Below, in pieces: positions 56,488-64,000 of a stretch of DNA of 64,000 nt. Position 1 is the stretch's first letter, and each line of letters starts with the position of its first letter. This stretch comes from Agarophyton chilense (taxonomy: Eukaryota > Rhodophyta > Florideophyceae > Gracilariales > Gracilariaceae), in NCBI GenBank assembly GCA_030374765.1, contig JARGXX010000098.1, positions 434,001 through 498,000 on the forward strand. Direction: 5' to 3'. The position numbers were made by a program, and so were the translations under genes. The notes under the pieces were generated by a model. That model made no database searches. It saw only the letters and a program-made list of their open reading frames with translations, and was not told the origin of the DNA.

Positions 56488-56502
56488 TAAGTCGGGAGAC
56501 CA
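56488..56502 (-). promoter_or_regulatory. primer-binding site of element C
   Basis: On the minus strand TGGTCTCCCGACTTA follows two bases after the 5' LTR. Identical to the site of element A, so both prime from the same tRNA. Confidence 0.75.
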
Positions 56503-56504
56503 CT

Positions 56505-57170
56505 TCTAGTATCCGCTCTAACGGAGAGAGCACACACCTGCGACAGCGTTCAGACTGCCGATGGGTCGCTTGCGGCGAAGTAAAAGGGGTGGTAGAGCTA
56601 CAACACCAGCGAGCTGGAAGTGGGGTGTAAGGCCACTACTCGCCAGCGAGGGTGAACAGTGCAACTGTAAAACTTTGAGGGAACGTAGGTACGAGATTGC
56701 TCGTGAAGTGGTTGGGGGCTGACTATCTATTATAGCTCGCCCGGATCTCCGGTTAAGGAATCCTAAGCGAGGAACAGAATAGTCATGATGCCCATGTTTT
56801 CTCCTTTACTTGGAGTCGGCGCTCACCTCTGTTGCACTATATACTGTGTGCCAGGGTGAGTGCCCAAATAATACGTAAATAATACCCAGTGGTCAGCCAC
56901 TTAGCCAAACCACAGTATGGGTATGGTCCCTACTGGACGTCTAGCTACAAAGGGTAGTAAAACCTGCCACGTGGATCGCCACTACATGCGCCGTTGCAAG
57001 CCAGTCCACTCGTGATACCACGTGTTCCACTAATGTACCCTGCCTCCTGGCATCCTACGCGGTGTGCCGTTTCATATCACAAGTTTGATGACATCACTCA
57101 CTTATGAGTTCCAACCGCGACTTCGCGAAAAATCATCCTATCGGATTCCCCGACATAGTAGAATACTATA
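56505..57170 (-). repeat. 5' LTR of element C
   Basis: Second LTR copy; its terminal TG has become TC and its terminal CA has become TA, while the body matches the other copy closely. Followed by CAAGT. Confidence 0.9.
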
Positions 57171-57329
57171 CAAGTCAAGTGAGGAATTCAGAAGGCGCTT
57201 AGGCGCGCATCTTGGTTCAACATGAGGCCATTTGTCTGTAGCAACTTGGAATGATAGTTACTTTGGCTCACATTAGATCAAAAAGGATGTGTATCTAGGG
57301 CAAAGAATATAGATTTTGAAGAAGTGCAC

Positions 57330-57899
57330 ATGAAATTTGGCACACAGCTTGTTCGTAACGTCGACTTCGTTGCAAAGCCAATTTCGAGGACATAACATGT
57401 CCTCCATAGTATCGATGAGGAAAGGTGCCCAGCTGGTGAGCAGTGATATTGAAATGAAGTTGGAGGATGTAACACTCAATGACCTCGGAACAGCCAAGAA
57501 GATGAACACCACTAAAAAATACAAGATCATTCGTGACAGCGGCGGTGAAATCATATCCATCAATGTCAGATGTCACATCATGTTGCATACGATATTGAAA
57601 GATTCCCTTTACATTGCTACTAGAGAGTACGACGAGGAAAAGATTCACGAAAGATTGGCCAGGTAAAGTGGCATTGTTCGCGCAATCAAGGTCGGCGGCG
57701 TGAGCCACGTTGAGGTGTCCAACAGAAATGACAGATTCACAGATGCTCTGAATGAGATCCGAGCTGCCGTCGAAGAAGCTCTTGTGACTGGTGGTGGAAC
57801 AGTACTTCTGCTTTCTTCACGACATGTGGTGAAAGATCTCAAGAGAGCCATTTTTGATCAGGACGTCGAAATTGATATCATATCCCAGGAAAACACTTG
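57330..57899 (+). pseudogene. HSP60/GroEL chaperonin fragment
   Basis: The frame aligns with the apical-to-intermediate part of mitochondrial or bacterial-type chaperonin 60: QLVSSDIEMKLEDV, LNDLGTAKK, EYDEEKIHERLAR, VRAIKVGGVSHVEV, RFTDALNEIRAAVEEALV and TGGGTVLLLSSRHV follow the family order. TAA at 57664 interrupts it, and the sequence just before 57,400 may be a scrambled N-terminal piece (KFGTQLV) after a large internal deletion. The ATPase halves are missing. With no introns, a decayed retrocopy or transferred fragment is likely; the functional gene must lie elsewhere. Confidence 0.7.
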
Positions 57900-59479
57900 A
57901 AAACTTTGGATGGTATTTGGACGTTGCAACTTGGTGCAAACGTAACATTTTGCAACATGTAGCCCCCAAATCACACTTAATGGTGAGTGGCGCACCGCAA
58001 ACCGCAGCACTTTAGATATTTTGAACAGTTCGCGTTCAATGATTCACTAAATGGCACGCGACGTTGAGCATGAGACCGCGTTTTTAATGGCTGGCAGGTA
58101 CCGCTTTGCTCAATCTATGAAAGGGAGCCTTCAGGCCTCGGATAAATCACTCAGCGCTTTGGAGATCGTTAGGATACAGGCGTTGCAATGCAAGATCTAT
58201 GACAGCACAACCAGAAGAAACAAGCATGGAGTTCATTTCGTTTGTCCTACGTGCACGAACCAATCTTCCGTTTGTAATACGGGTATTATTAACGGAATCA
58301 ATACCTTCGAGGGCGGTGTGATCAGCAGGCGTGGTGGAGTTTTCAATCAACAAAGGCCAGTACAGTCCTGAATCTTACGCGAGCTTGCTTTCATGTCAGC
58401 TACTGGGGTAATTGAGACAAGAGTAGATAATCTCCCTCTTAGAGTTCCAGACAACAAGGTTTGTAGCCTCCACGTTCTGCTTCATATCGTTATGGAAAGT
58501 ATTCTGAGTTTTGTGTTTTCTAAAGTTCGCGCAGAACATACGTGCATCATCACTGACCCCCCAAAAGTCTCGCAGCGCATTCCCATGATTTGTGTGTTTC
58601 TCGATAAGGGCGCAAGACTGTTTCATTTCTTCTTTGGTCGGCCGCTCAATGCGACCATTAGATTTTTCACTATCAGAATGTCTATGGTGAAGTTAAGCCA
58701 TTTCGAAATAGATTTAGGCGTGAATCCGAATATTGGACATAATAAATACTACACATCTCCTGTTTTCATGTATCATAACGCGAGGCCAAGCAGCTGTACT
58801 CCATGCAGAAATGGATTTCGTCCTTTTGTGGTGAAAAATGTTCCAAATGGTGACCGTTTTCTTATTCAGTGTCGAGTGGATTTGATCCATGGGAGAAAGT
58901 TATCGGAGAAACAAGATCTTCGGAAACTCGTTGTTACCAAAAAAAAGTATTCGTTCATGTCGCAAAGCAGGTATGTTTGCCAAAGCGCTGTATATATTTG
59001 CGGTCTTAGAATTCCCGAACAATGAGACTTACTATTTGTTGTGCATTTTTTTTGAGGAAAAGCTTATGGTTTTTTTGTATCGGACAAGTAATAGTACCAA
59101 AGTGATCAAAGGCGTACAACGACTTTTTTGGATGATGAAGGTTTTGATGTTAGCACGTGGGACGTGCATCTTATTTGGGATCAATAAACGGCGACATTTG
59201 GTTGTTACCCTTATAATTTTGGTTTCATTTTGTTGTTAAATAAAAGAATCTTTTGAAGTACGCAAAAAGCATCAAAACAAGCGTCTAAAACTTAAGGTTC
59301 GGGTGCTTTCAACCCGTTCCAGATTATAAAATATAGATGGCAACCAGGCCGACATTTTCAGCTTCGATTCTTTACTGCTTTTTCACTCTGGGTTTCTTGA
59401 AATTTTGGGACGCACTCAGTCTCGGCCAGTTCCTTCATAGTTTCACACACGTGTGTTATGTTTAGACATTCGTGGCAAT
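57900..59479. other. intergenic, one unassigned open frame
   Basis: Contains a 210-codon plus-strand frame at 58,393-59,025 (MSATGVIETRVDNLPL) without recognisable motifs or codon bias. In this AT-rich setting it may be chance. A short CGGGT...ACCCG hairpin near 59,300 recalls the outer arms of the palindrome at 4.8 kb. Confidence 0.35.
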
Positions 59480-59700
59480 TTATACCCAGACTTTTTCTAT
59501 AACATTCAAGTCTGAGCTTTTCGTCGGCCTGTGCAAAAAGTCTACATTATGGTCCTTTAACCAGTGTTTTGTCTCCTTAGCTCTGTGAGGACTAGCGCGG
59601 TCGTGCACAAACGTGAAGTTTTCACCAAGAGTATGACTTGCGTAAGGTAAAAGCTTTTTGAACCATCAGAACAAGTTAGCAATGCTGCTCCATAGTACAA
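59480..59700 (-). pseudogene. Tc1-type transposase C-terminal fragment
   Basis: FVHDRASPHRAKETKHWLK and KSSDLNVIEKVW are the second and third catalytic blocks of a Tc1/mariner transposase, with 34 residues between Asp and Glu (DD34E, the Tc1 type). Only about 70 codons survive, ending at TAA 59480. No inverted termini are visible here. Confidence 0.65.
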
Positions 59701-59870
59701 AACATTACTTGATTTGGCGCGGTTTTGGCATGGGATATGAGCTTTGCAGTGTAGGAAGCGCACTGACGTGCGCACTGTAAGCCGTTCGACAGCTGCGGTG
59801 CGTGCCTTGACTGCGGCCGTACGCGGGGAAGACGCGCCCCGGGCGCCGCGCGCGCGCGCGCGAGCGAGAG

Positions 59871-60782
59871 ATGACGACGGCGCTTTGGTTGCGGCGCGCA
59901 GGCGCGCTGCTGCGCGCGACGGCGTCGTCGTCGTGGACGTCGTCGTCGTCGTCGTGGACGTCGTCGTCGTCGTCGTGGACGGCGGCGGCGGCGTGGCCTC
60001 GGCCACGGCCACGGTGCGGCGCGCGCACGCTCGCCACGCGCGGCGACGCGACGCAGGACGAGTCAAAGACGCACTTTGGCTTTTCAACGGTGCGCACGGC
60101 GGACAAGCCGCGGCTGGTATCGTCGGTGTTCAGCTCGGTGGCGCGCAACTACGACGTTATGAACGACCTCATGTCGCTGCGTCTGCACCGCGCGTGGAAG
60201 CGCCACATGGTACGGCAGCTGGCGCCAACGCCGCATCTCCGCGTGCTGGACTGCGCCGCCGGCACGGGTGATGTGGCGCGTCTCATTCTCGCCGCCGCGC
60301 CGCGCGCCGTCGTCACTGCCGTCGACTCCAACGCGCGCATGCTTCGCCATGCCGCGCGTCGTGGCCTGCGCACCGTGCACGCCGACGCGCACCGACTGCC
60401 CTTCGCGCCGAACAGCTTCGACGCGTACACCATCTCGTTTGGCATGCGTAACGTCGCGCAACCGCGCGTGGCGCTGGCGGAGGCGTACCGCGTGTTACGG
60501 CCCGGTGGTCGATTTGTCATGTTGGAGTTTGCGCAGGTGCACCATGCCGTGTTGCGTGCTGTTTACGATGCGTATTCATTTGCAGTCATTCCGCGTGTGG
60601 GTGCGTTGGTTGCGCGCGATCGCGCCGCGTATCAATACCTTGTTGAGTCCATTCGCGCCTTCCCGAAGCAGGCGTGCTTCGCGCGCACTCTCACCGACTG
60701 CGGCTTTCGCCACGTCTCCGTCACCGACTACAGCGCCGGCGTTGCCGCGTGCTACTCCGCCTTCAAGCCCGCGCACGCGTAA
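59871..60782 (+). CDS. COQ5: ubiquinone biosynthesis C-methyltransferase, mitochondrial (COQ5)
   Basis: 303 residues. The first ~60 form a mitochondrial targeting region rich in Arg, Ser and Ala, expanded by three copies of an SSSSSWT unit (18-bp DNA repeat, 59,927-59,980). The UbiE/COQ5 fold follows: FSSVARNYDVMNDLMS (86-102), SAM-binding LDCAAGTGD (126-134), TISFGMRNV (187-195, a UbiE/COQ5 signature), RVLRPGGRFVMLEF (207-220) and a C-terminal YQYLVESIRAFP. In the family this enzyme uses S-adenosylmethionine to methylate 2-methoxy-6-polyprenyl-1,4-benzoquinol on the matrix side of the inner membrane, within the CoQ synthome. Its stop is 17 bp from the stop of the convergent RBFA gene. Codons are strongly GC-ending and no intron is needed. 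Confidence 0.93.
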   Translation: MTTALWLRRAGALLRATASSSWTSSSSSWTSSSSSWTAAAAWPRPRPRCGARTLATRGDATQDESKTHFGFSTVRTADKPRLVSSVFSSVARNYDVMNDLMSLRLHRAWKRHMVRQLAPTPHLRVLDCAAGTGDVARLILAAAPRAVVTAVDSNARMLRHAARRGLRTVHADAHRLPFAPNSFDAYTISFGMRNVAQPRVALAEAYRVLRPGGRFVMLEFAQVHHAVLRAVYDAYSFAVIPRVGALVARDRAAYQYLVESIRAFPKQACFARTLTDCGFRHVSVTDYSAGVAACYSAFKPAHA

Positions 60783-60799
60783 ATCCAAACCTCCTCCCG

Positions 60800-61588
60800 T
60801 CACTCTCGCTCGCGCGCGATGCGCTCAAACAGCTCGCGCAGCTCGCGACGACAGCGATCGGTGTGCTCGGCGCGGCGAAAGCGCACGGCGGGCACAAACT
60901 TACAGCGCACGCCGCGCGCAATCTCGGCCCTGACGGCGGCGGCGAGCGCCTGGTAGAAACGCGGCGCGTCGTCGCGCATCGTACGAAGCACCACCGTCAA
61001 ACAGCGCATGTTGTCGGACAGCGTGACGTGGCATACCTCCACGCCGCCCGCGCCGCCGCCGCCGTCTGCGTTGAGCGCGCGCGTGGCGGCACGTTCCATG
61101 CGTCGCGACAGCTGCGCCGCGCGCGTCGCACGCGCGTCGCGTCTGTCGCGTCGCGTCTCGCGCGCGCTGGCGGGCCGTTTGGCGCGGCGCGGCTCGCGCG
61201 ACGGCGACGCGTCGGCGAGCGGCGGACCATCGACGGGCGGCGCGACGTCGACGGGCGGCGCGACGTCGACGGGCGACGGTGCGTCGGACGACGCGAGGCG
61301 CACGATGTGGCAGGGCTGGTCGGCGCGCGCGGCCCAGCGGTCGATGACGGCGTCGCTGGGGGCGTGATGAAGGTCGAAGGCGCGCTCGAAGCGGGCCCAG
61401 TCGTCGGGGCCGAAGGCGTCGTGCGCGTGAGCGTCGACGCGGTACGTGCCACCGCACGGCGTCTCGTACTCCTCGTACAGCAGCGCCTCCGCGGCGGCGC
61501 GCGGCGGCGCCTTGGGCGCGGAGGCGCAGCCGCGCCACGCGCGCCGCGCCAGCTGCCAGCCCGCGCGTCGCGTTAGCTGCGGTAGCAT
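60800..61588 (-). CDS. RBFA: ribosome-binding factor A, probably mitochondrial
   Basis: 262 residues. MLPQLTRRAGWQLARRAW is a typical amphipathic mitochondrial presequence. Residues 100-120 include a 15-bp DNA repeat (VDVAPP units). The RbfA KH-like domain occupies about 158-255: SRRMERAATRALN, VEVCHVTLSDNMRCLTVVL, FYQALAAAVRAEIARGV and FVPAVRFRRAEHTDR follow the family's order of helix, strand, helix, strand. In the family RbfA helps the small ribosomal subunit mature. A plastid location is possible in algae, but the presequence and neighbours favour mitochondria. The divergent TOM40 start is 163 bp away. The function is assigned from a modest domain match. Confidence 0.7.
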   Translation of the reverse strand: MLPQLTRRAGWQLARRAWRGCASAPKAPPRAAAEALLYEEYETPCGGTYRVDAHAHDAFGPDDWARFERAFDLHHAPSDAVIDRWAARADQPCHIVRLASSDAPSPVDVAPPVDVAPPVDGPPLADASPSREPRRAKRPASARETRRDRRDARATRAAQLSRRMERAATRALNADGGGGAGGVEVCHVTLSDNMRCLTVVLRTMRDDAPRFYQALAAAVRAEIARGVRCKFVPAVRFRRAEHTDRCRRELRELFERIARERE

Positions 61589-61751
61589 CGTGCCGCTGCT
61601 GCTGCTGCTGCTGCCGCCGCTGCCCGCCGCTGCCGCTGCGTTTTTTGACTCTTAGTCTACTACACACTAAAATAGTACGTGCTCGCGCGCTCCCCGCTCC
61701 CCCTCCGTCGCCGCCCCGATCCTCCCCCCCTCCCCCGCCACCCCACATCCC
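61589..61751. promoter_or_regulatory. bidirectional promoter region between RBFA and TOM40
   Basis: 163 bp between two divergent ATGs. It contains a CTG/CCG triplet run beside the RBFA start and an AT-rich patch (ACACACTAAAATAGTA, about 61,662) followed by C-rich sequence up to TOM40. No canonical TATA box. Any regulatory sites for both genes must sit here or in transcribed sequence. Confidence 0.5.
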
Positions 61752-62783
61752 ATGGGCGCCTCCTACTCCCGCGCCGAGCCCACCCCGGCGTCCACAGTCG
61801 CCGCCGCCGCCGCCCAGTCGCACCCAGATCCGCCCAAGCCGCAGCAAACAGCCCCGCTCACCCCGTTCACGTCGCGCATTCTCCCTCCAAGCGACGCCCC
61901 CCAGTCCGCCGCCGCTTCCAAGCCCCCGTCTGCGCCGTGGTGGCGCGCCTTTGAGCGATCAGAGCTCCCCAACCCCGGCGGGTACGAAGAAATCAGCCAG
62001 GATGCCATGCAAATCCTCCGTCCCAACCTCATTGAAGGCATGCAGTTTAACTTCACCGCCCCCATCTCCAGCACGTTTGCGCTGGGGAATACCATCGAAA
62101 TGGGCGCAAAAGACCATCCGGGCCAGTTTGCTTTCAACGCCAACTACTTCACCAATCGCATCGTCATGATGTCCCGCACCACCCCGTCCGACCGCAGGGT
62201 CAACGGTCGCATTTTCATCAACCACACACCGGCGCTCACCAGCAAGATCATCGCGGACGTCGGCTTGGAACCCGACTCCTCCAAGGCGTCCTGGGATCTC
62301 GACTATCGTGGCAGCGATTTTTGCAGTCAACTCAAGTTTGGAAACGGTGTCGTCGCTGTTTCGTATCTTCAATCCGTCGCACCGTGTCTCGCGTTCGGAG
62401 GAGAGGGGTTTTATCAACACAAGAGTTTCTTTTCCGCAATCACGTTGGCAGCCAAATATTTTACAAGCACCGACACTGCGTCGCTTTCTCTGTCCTCGTT
62501 TGGCCCCATTTTGGCCAACTACGTGCACCGCGTCAGTCCCAAGGTTTCATTCGCCACCGAGATTTTCGTCGATGCGCGCACCAGGGATTCTCACCTCACC
62601 CTGGGTTATCGCTTCGATCTCAACAGTGCCACCGTCATTGGTCACGTCGATTCTACCGGCAGAGTGGCCGCCACGCTCGAAGAAAAGATCAACCCGGCCT
62701 TGACCCTCACATTGTCGGGCGAACTTGACCACGTCAAGGAAGATTACAAGTTCGGATTCGGTGTTAATATTGGTGGTGCATAA
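61752..62783 (+). CDS. TOM40: mitochondrial outer-membrane import channel TOM40
   Basis: 343 residues, the usual size. A Pro/Ala/Ser-rich N-terminus of about 75 residues precedes NPGGYEEISQDAMQ and the porin-3 beta-barrel: FNFTAPISSTFALGN, QFAFNANYFTNRIVMM, GRIFINH, and repeated alternating strands to the C-terminal YKFGFGVNIGG, the beta-signal pattern (polar-x-Gly-x-x-hydrophobic-x-hydrophobic) recognised by the sorting machinery. It forms the general protein-import pore of the TOM complex. The ATG at 61752 gives the family's MGxx start. No intron is needed; codons are GC-ending. Confidence 0.9.
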   Translation: MGASYSRAEPTPASTVAAAAAQSHPDPPKPQQTAPLTPFTSRILPPSDAPQSAAASKPPSAPWWRAFERSELPNPGGYEEISQDAMQILRPNLIEGMQFNFTAPISSTFALGNTIEMGAKDHPGQFAFNANYFTNRIVMMSRTTPSDRRVNGRIFINHTPALTSKIIADVGLEPDSSKASWDLDYRGSDFCSQLKFGNGVVAVSYLQSVAPCLAFGGEGFYQHKSFFSAITLAAKYFTSTDTASLSLSSFGPILANYVHRVSPKVSFATEIFVDARTRDSHLTLGYRFDLNSATVIGHVDSTGRVAATLEEKINPALTLTLSGELDHVKEDYKFGFGVNIGGA

Positions 62784-63300
62784 TCTGTCCCCGCTCTTTT
62801 CATCCACCTCGGCTTGAGAGCCGCATCTTATCTCGGTGTAAAACTACGCACTTGGAACGTGCTCATTCCACGCCATGCGCCCCAAATGTACTTTGACCGA
62901 GAGATATGCGCCTTCTTGCGATGTCACTTTTGAATACGTCAAAGTGGTACAAGGTAGCATCACTTGTGCAATCGGCCAACTACTTGTTCGACGAGCTGTA
63001 GTCCAGACAAGCGCAATCAGCTCAACAGGTAGCAATCCTAACAACTGAACCGCCCCACCGAGTGTCAGTGGTACGGTCCATCCATCTCGTTGTTCCGGCT
63101 TGTAAAGTTTTCACATCCAACGTCACCTCTGTTTGTCACTTTCTGTCTATCAAGCCCGGAGCCATGACTGAGCAACTACGCCGAGGCCCACTGCGAAACG
63201 TCACACTGCACTAGCTTGATGATGTTTCTGTGGCTTGTTCATATGTTGGGATAGGGGATTGGTGGCATTCGCCATGTCTAGGCTAGTACTGTCGGTGATG
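62784..63300. other. 3' flank of TOM40, no gene recognised
   Basis: Mixed sequence with no supported gene; GC content drops steadily away from the TOM40 stop. Confidence 0.4.
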
Positions 63301-63322
63301 TACAGTGCGTTTCAAAAACACA
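63301..63322. repeat. possible Tc1/mariner terminal repeat
   Basis: TA followed by CAGTGCGTTTCAAAAACAC resembles the terminal repeats of Tc1-like elements, which insert at TA. No inverse copy is present in the window, so the element, if real, extends past the right edge. Confidence 0.3.
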
Positions 63323-64000
63323 TCCTTTCCTAAAACCGGTCAAAAAATGGCGTTTTCTGTACTGTAGAGCGAATTTCTCACCGAATAAAACCTTTTCAAG
63401 TAAAAAACCTTGTTTCTTAAACATATCCTTTATACAATATAGAGCGTCATTATGACTTTTGTACCGCTTTCATCTCGCCAAAACTATATGAAAACTATTA
63501 GAATGGACCACAAAGGCATGATCCCAACTTTTATAGCGCAAAAACAAATAAAAAGCCCAAAAACAAACAATTATTACATAACACTCTGTTTGGTATCAAT
63601 TTAAGCGATGTTTGAGCCATACCGCATTTTTTCTGACACAAAAACGCGTGTAAGTAAGCTTTATCTGTTCTGCGATACTTCGTTGTGCAAAAATAATTGA
63701 AAAAAAAACAGTGTTTTCATGTAAAATGTTCTTAAATATGACGCAAATTCAAAATTCAAAATTAATTAAACTGTACAACAACAAAATCTTCTTTTGAAGA
63801 ACGCACCATAATCTCAAATGTGCGTTGTGTTCCTCATAAAAGCCTCAATAAAAAAAGAGAGAATGAAAAAAAGATAATTTTTTGGACGAAAACTGTGAAT
63901 ATAGACAGACCAGGTTTTTTAATTTTTAATAGCATAATTATTGCAAAATAAATTTGAGTTTTGTAAGAAAAATTCTTTGATTATACATCTGAGATGGTTT
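63323..64000. other. AT-rich, no gene recognised
   Basis: Very AT-rich with A runs; no open frame with recognisable content on either strand. Confidence 0.4.

Larger units (their letters stand above)
46495..57170 (-). mobile_element. Ty3/gypsy LTR retrotransposon C with antisense gene
   Basis: A structurally complete 10,676-bp element. LTRs of about 667 bp (46495-47161, 56505-57170) differ at roughly twenty positions by eye. Each begins with TGTAGTAT (or one change from it) and ends with the inverse ATACTACA. CAAGT flanks both sides (46490-46494, 57171-57175). On the minus strand the order is primer-binding site, gag, protease, reverse transcriptase/RNase H, integrase, then a long gene on the opposite strand, a polypurine tract (GAGGGGGGTA beside 47161) and the 3' LTR. 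Pol contains two stops and two frameshifts, so this copy is not autonomous now. Confidence 0.9.

Noticed and set aside
58393..59025. 210-codon plus-strand frame
   Set aside because: No motif, no codon preference and AT-rich surroundings; kept only as an unassigned frame in the intergenic entry.
60900..61847. 315-codon minus-strand frame over RBFA
   Set aside because: Composed almost wholly of Arg, Ala and Gly from GC-rich codons out of frame with the RbfA domain.
1..64000. CRISPR arrays, bacterial operons, rRNA or tRNA genes
   Set aside because: No regular spaced repeats, no Shine-Dalgarno-led gene runs and no tRNA cloverleaf were seen; gene content is nuclear eukaryotic.

Overview
The window reads as nuclear DNA of a eukaryote with few or very short introns. 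It has GC-rich gene islands (about 9.4-11.5 kb and 59.8-62.8 kb) set in AT-richer, transposon-filled sequence. Recognisable host genes are mitochondrial or nuclear eukaryotic proteins: COQ5, an RbfA-type ribosome assembly factor, TOM40 and two C2H2 zinc-finger proteins. Compact intron-poor genes with strong C/G-ending codons, among decayed Ty3/gypsy, DIRS-like, PIF/Harbinger, piggyBac-like and Tc1 elements, would fit a multicellular red alga (Chondrus-like). This is an inference from style, not a marker-based assignment.

Layout. 0-13.6 kb: two paralogous zinc-finger genes on the minus strand (1.9-3.1 and 9.4-10.1 kb), a 47-nt near-perfect palindrome, an unidentified GC-rich gene at 11.0 kb, a tentative spliced gene at 12-12.7 kb and a small two-exon gene at 13.2-13.6 kb. 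14.1-17.4 kb: a transposon with CCCTAG termini and a piggyBac-type C-terminus, but with a YqaJ/lambda-exonuclease-like region where the transposase core would be expected. 17.9-20.1 kb: a decayed minus-strand reverse-transcriptase element. 22.7-25.2 kb: a two-gene PIF/Harbinger element (transposase and Myb/SANT-like partner, convergent), followed by 1.1 kb of strongly strand-skewed purine-rich sequence.

28.8-42.9 kb: a Ty3/gypsy element (plus strand, target duplication TGAGC) whose 5' LTR was split by a second, minus-strand LTR retrotransposon (29.3-34.6 kb). 43.9-44.8 kb: an orphan Harbinger-type Myb gene. 46.5-57.2 kb: a structurally complete Ty3/gypsy element on the minus strand (LTRs alike by eye, target duplication CAAGT, same primer-binding site as the first). 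It carries a long antisense gene between pol and the 3' LTR. 57.3-57.9 kb: an HSP60 pseudogene fragment. 59.5-59.7 kb: a Tc1 DD34E scrap.

59.9-62.8 kb: a tight trio of mitochondrial genes. COQ5 and RBFA converge with 17 bp between stops; RBFA and TOM40 diverge from a 163-bp shared promoter region. From there to the end no gene was seen, apart from a possible Tc1-type inverted repeat at 63.3 kb.

Most transposon genes are broken by nonsense codons and frameshifts. The host genes at 9.4-10.1 and 59.9-62.8 kb are open and look functional. All identifications were made by reading translated sequence and motifs; no database search was run.
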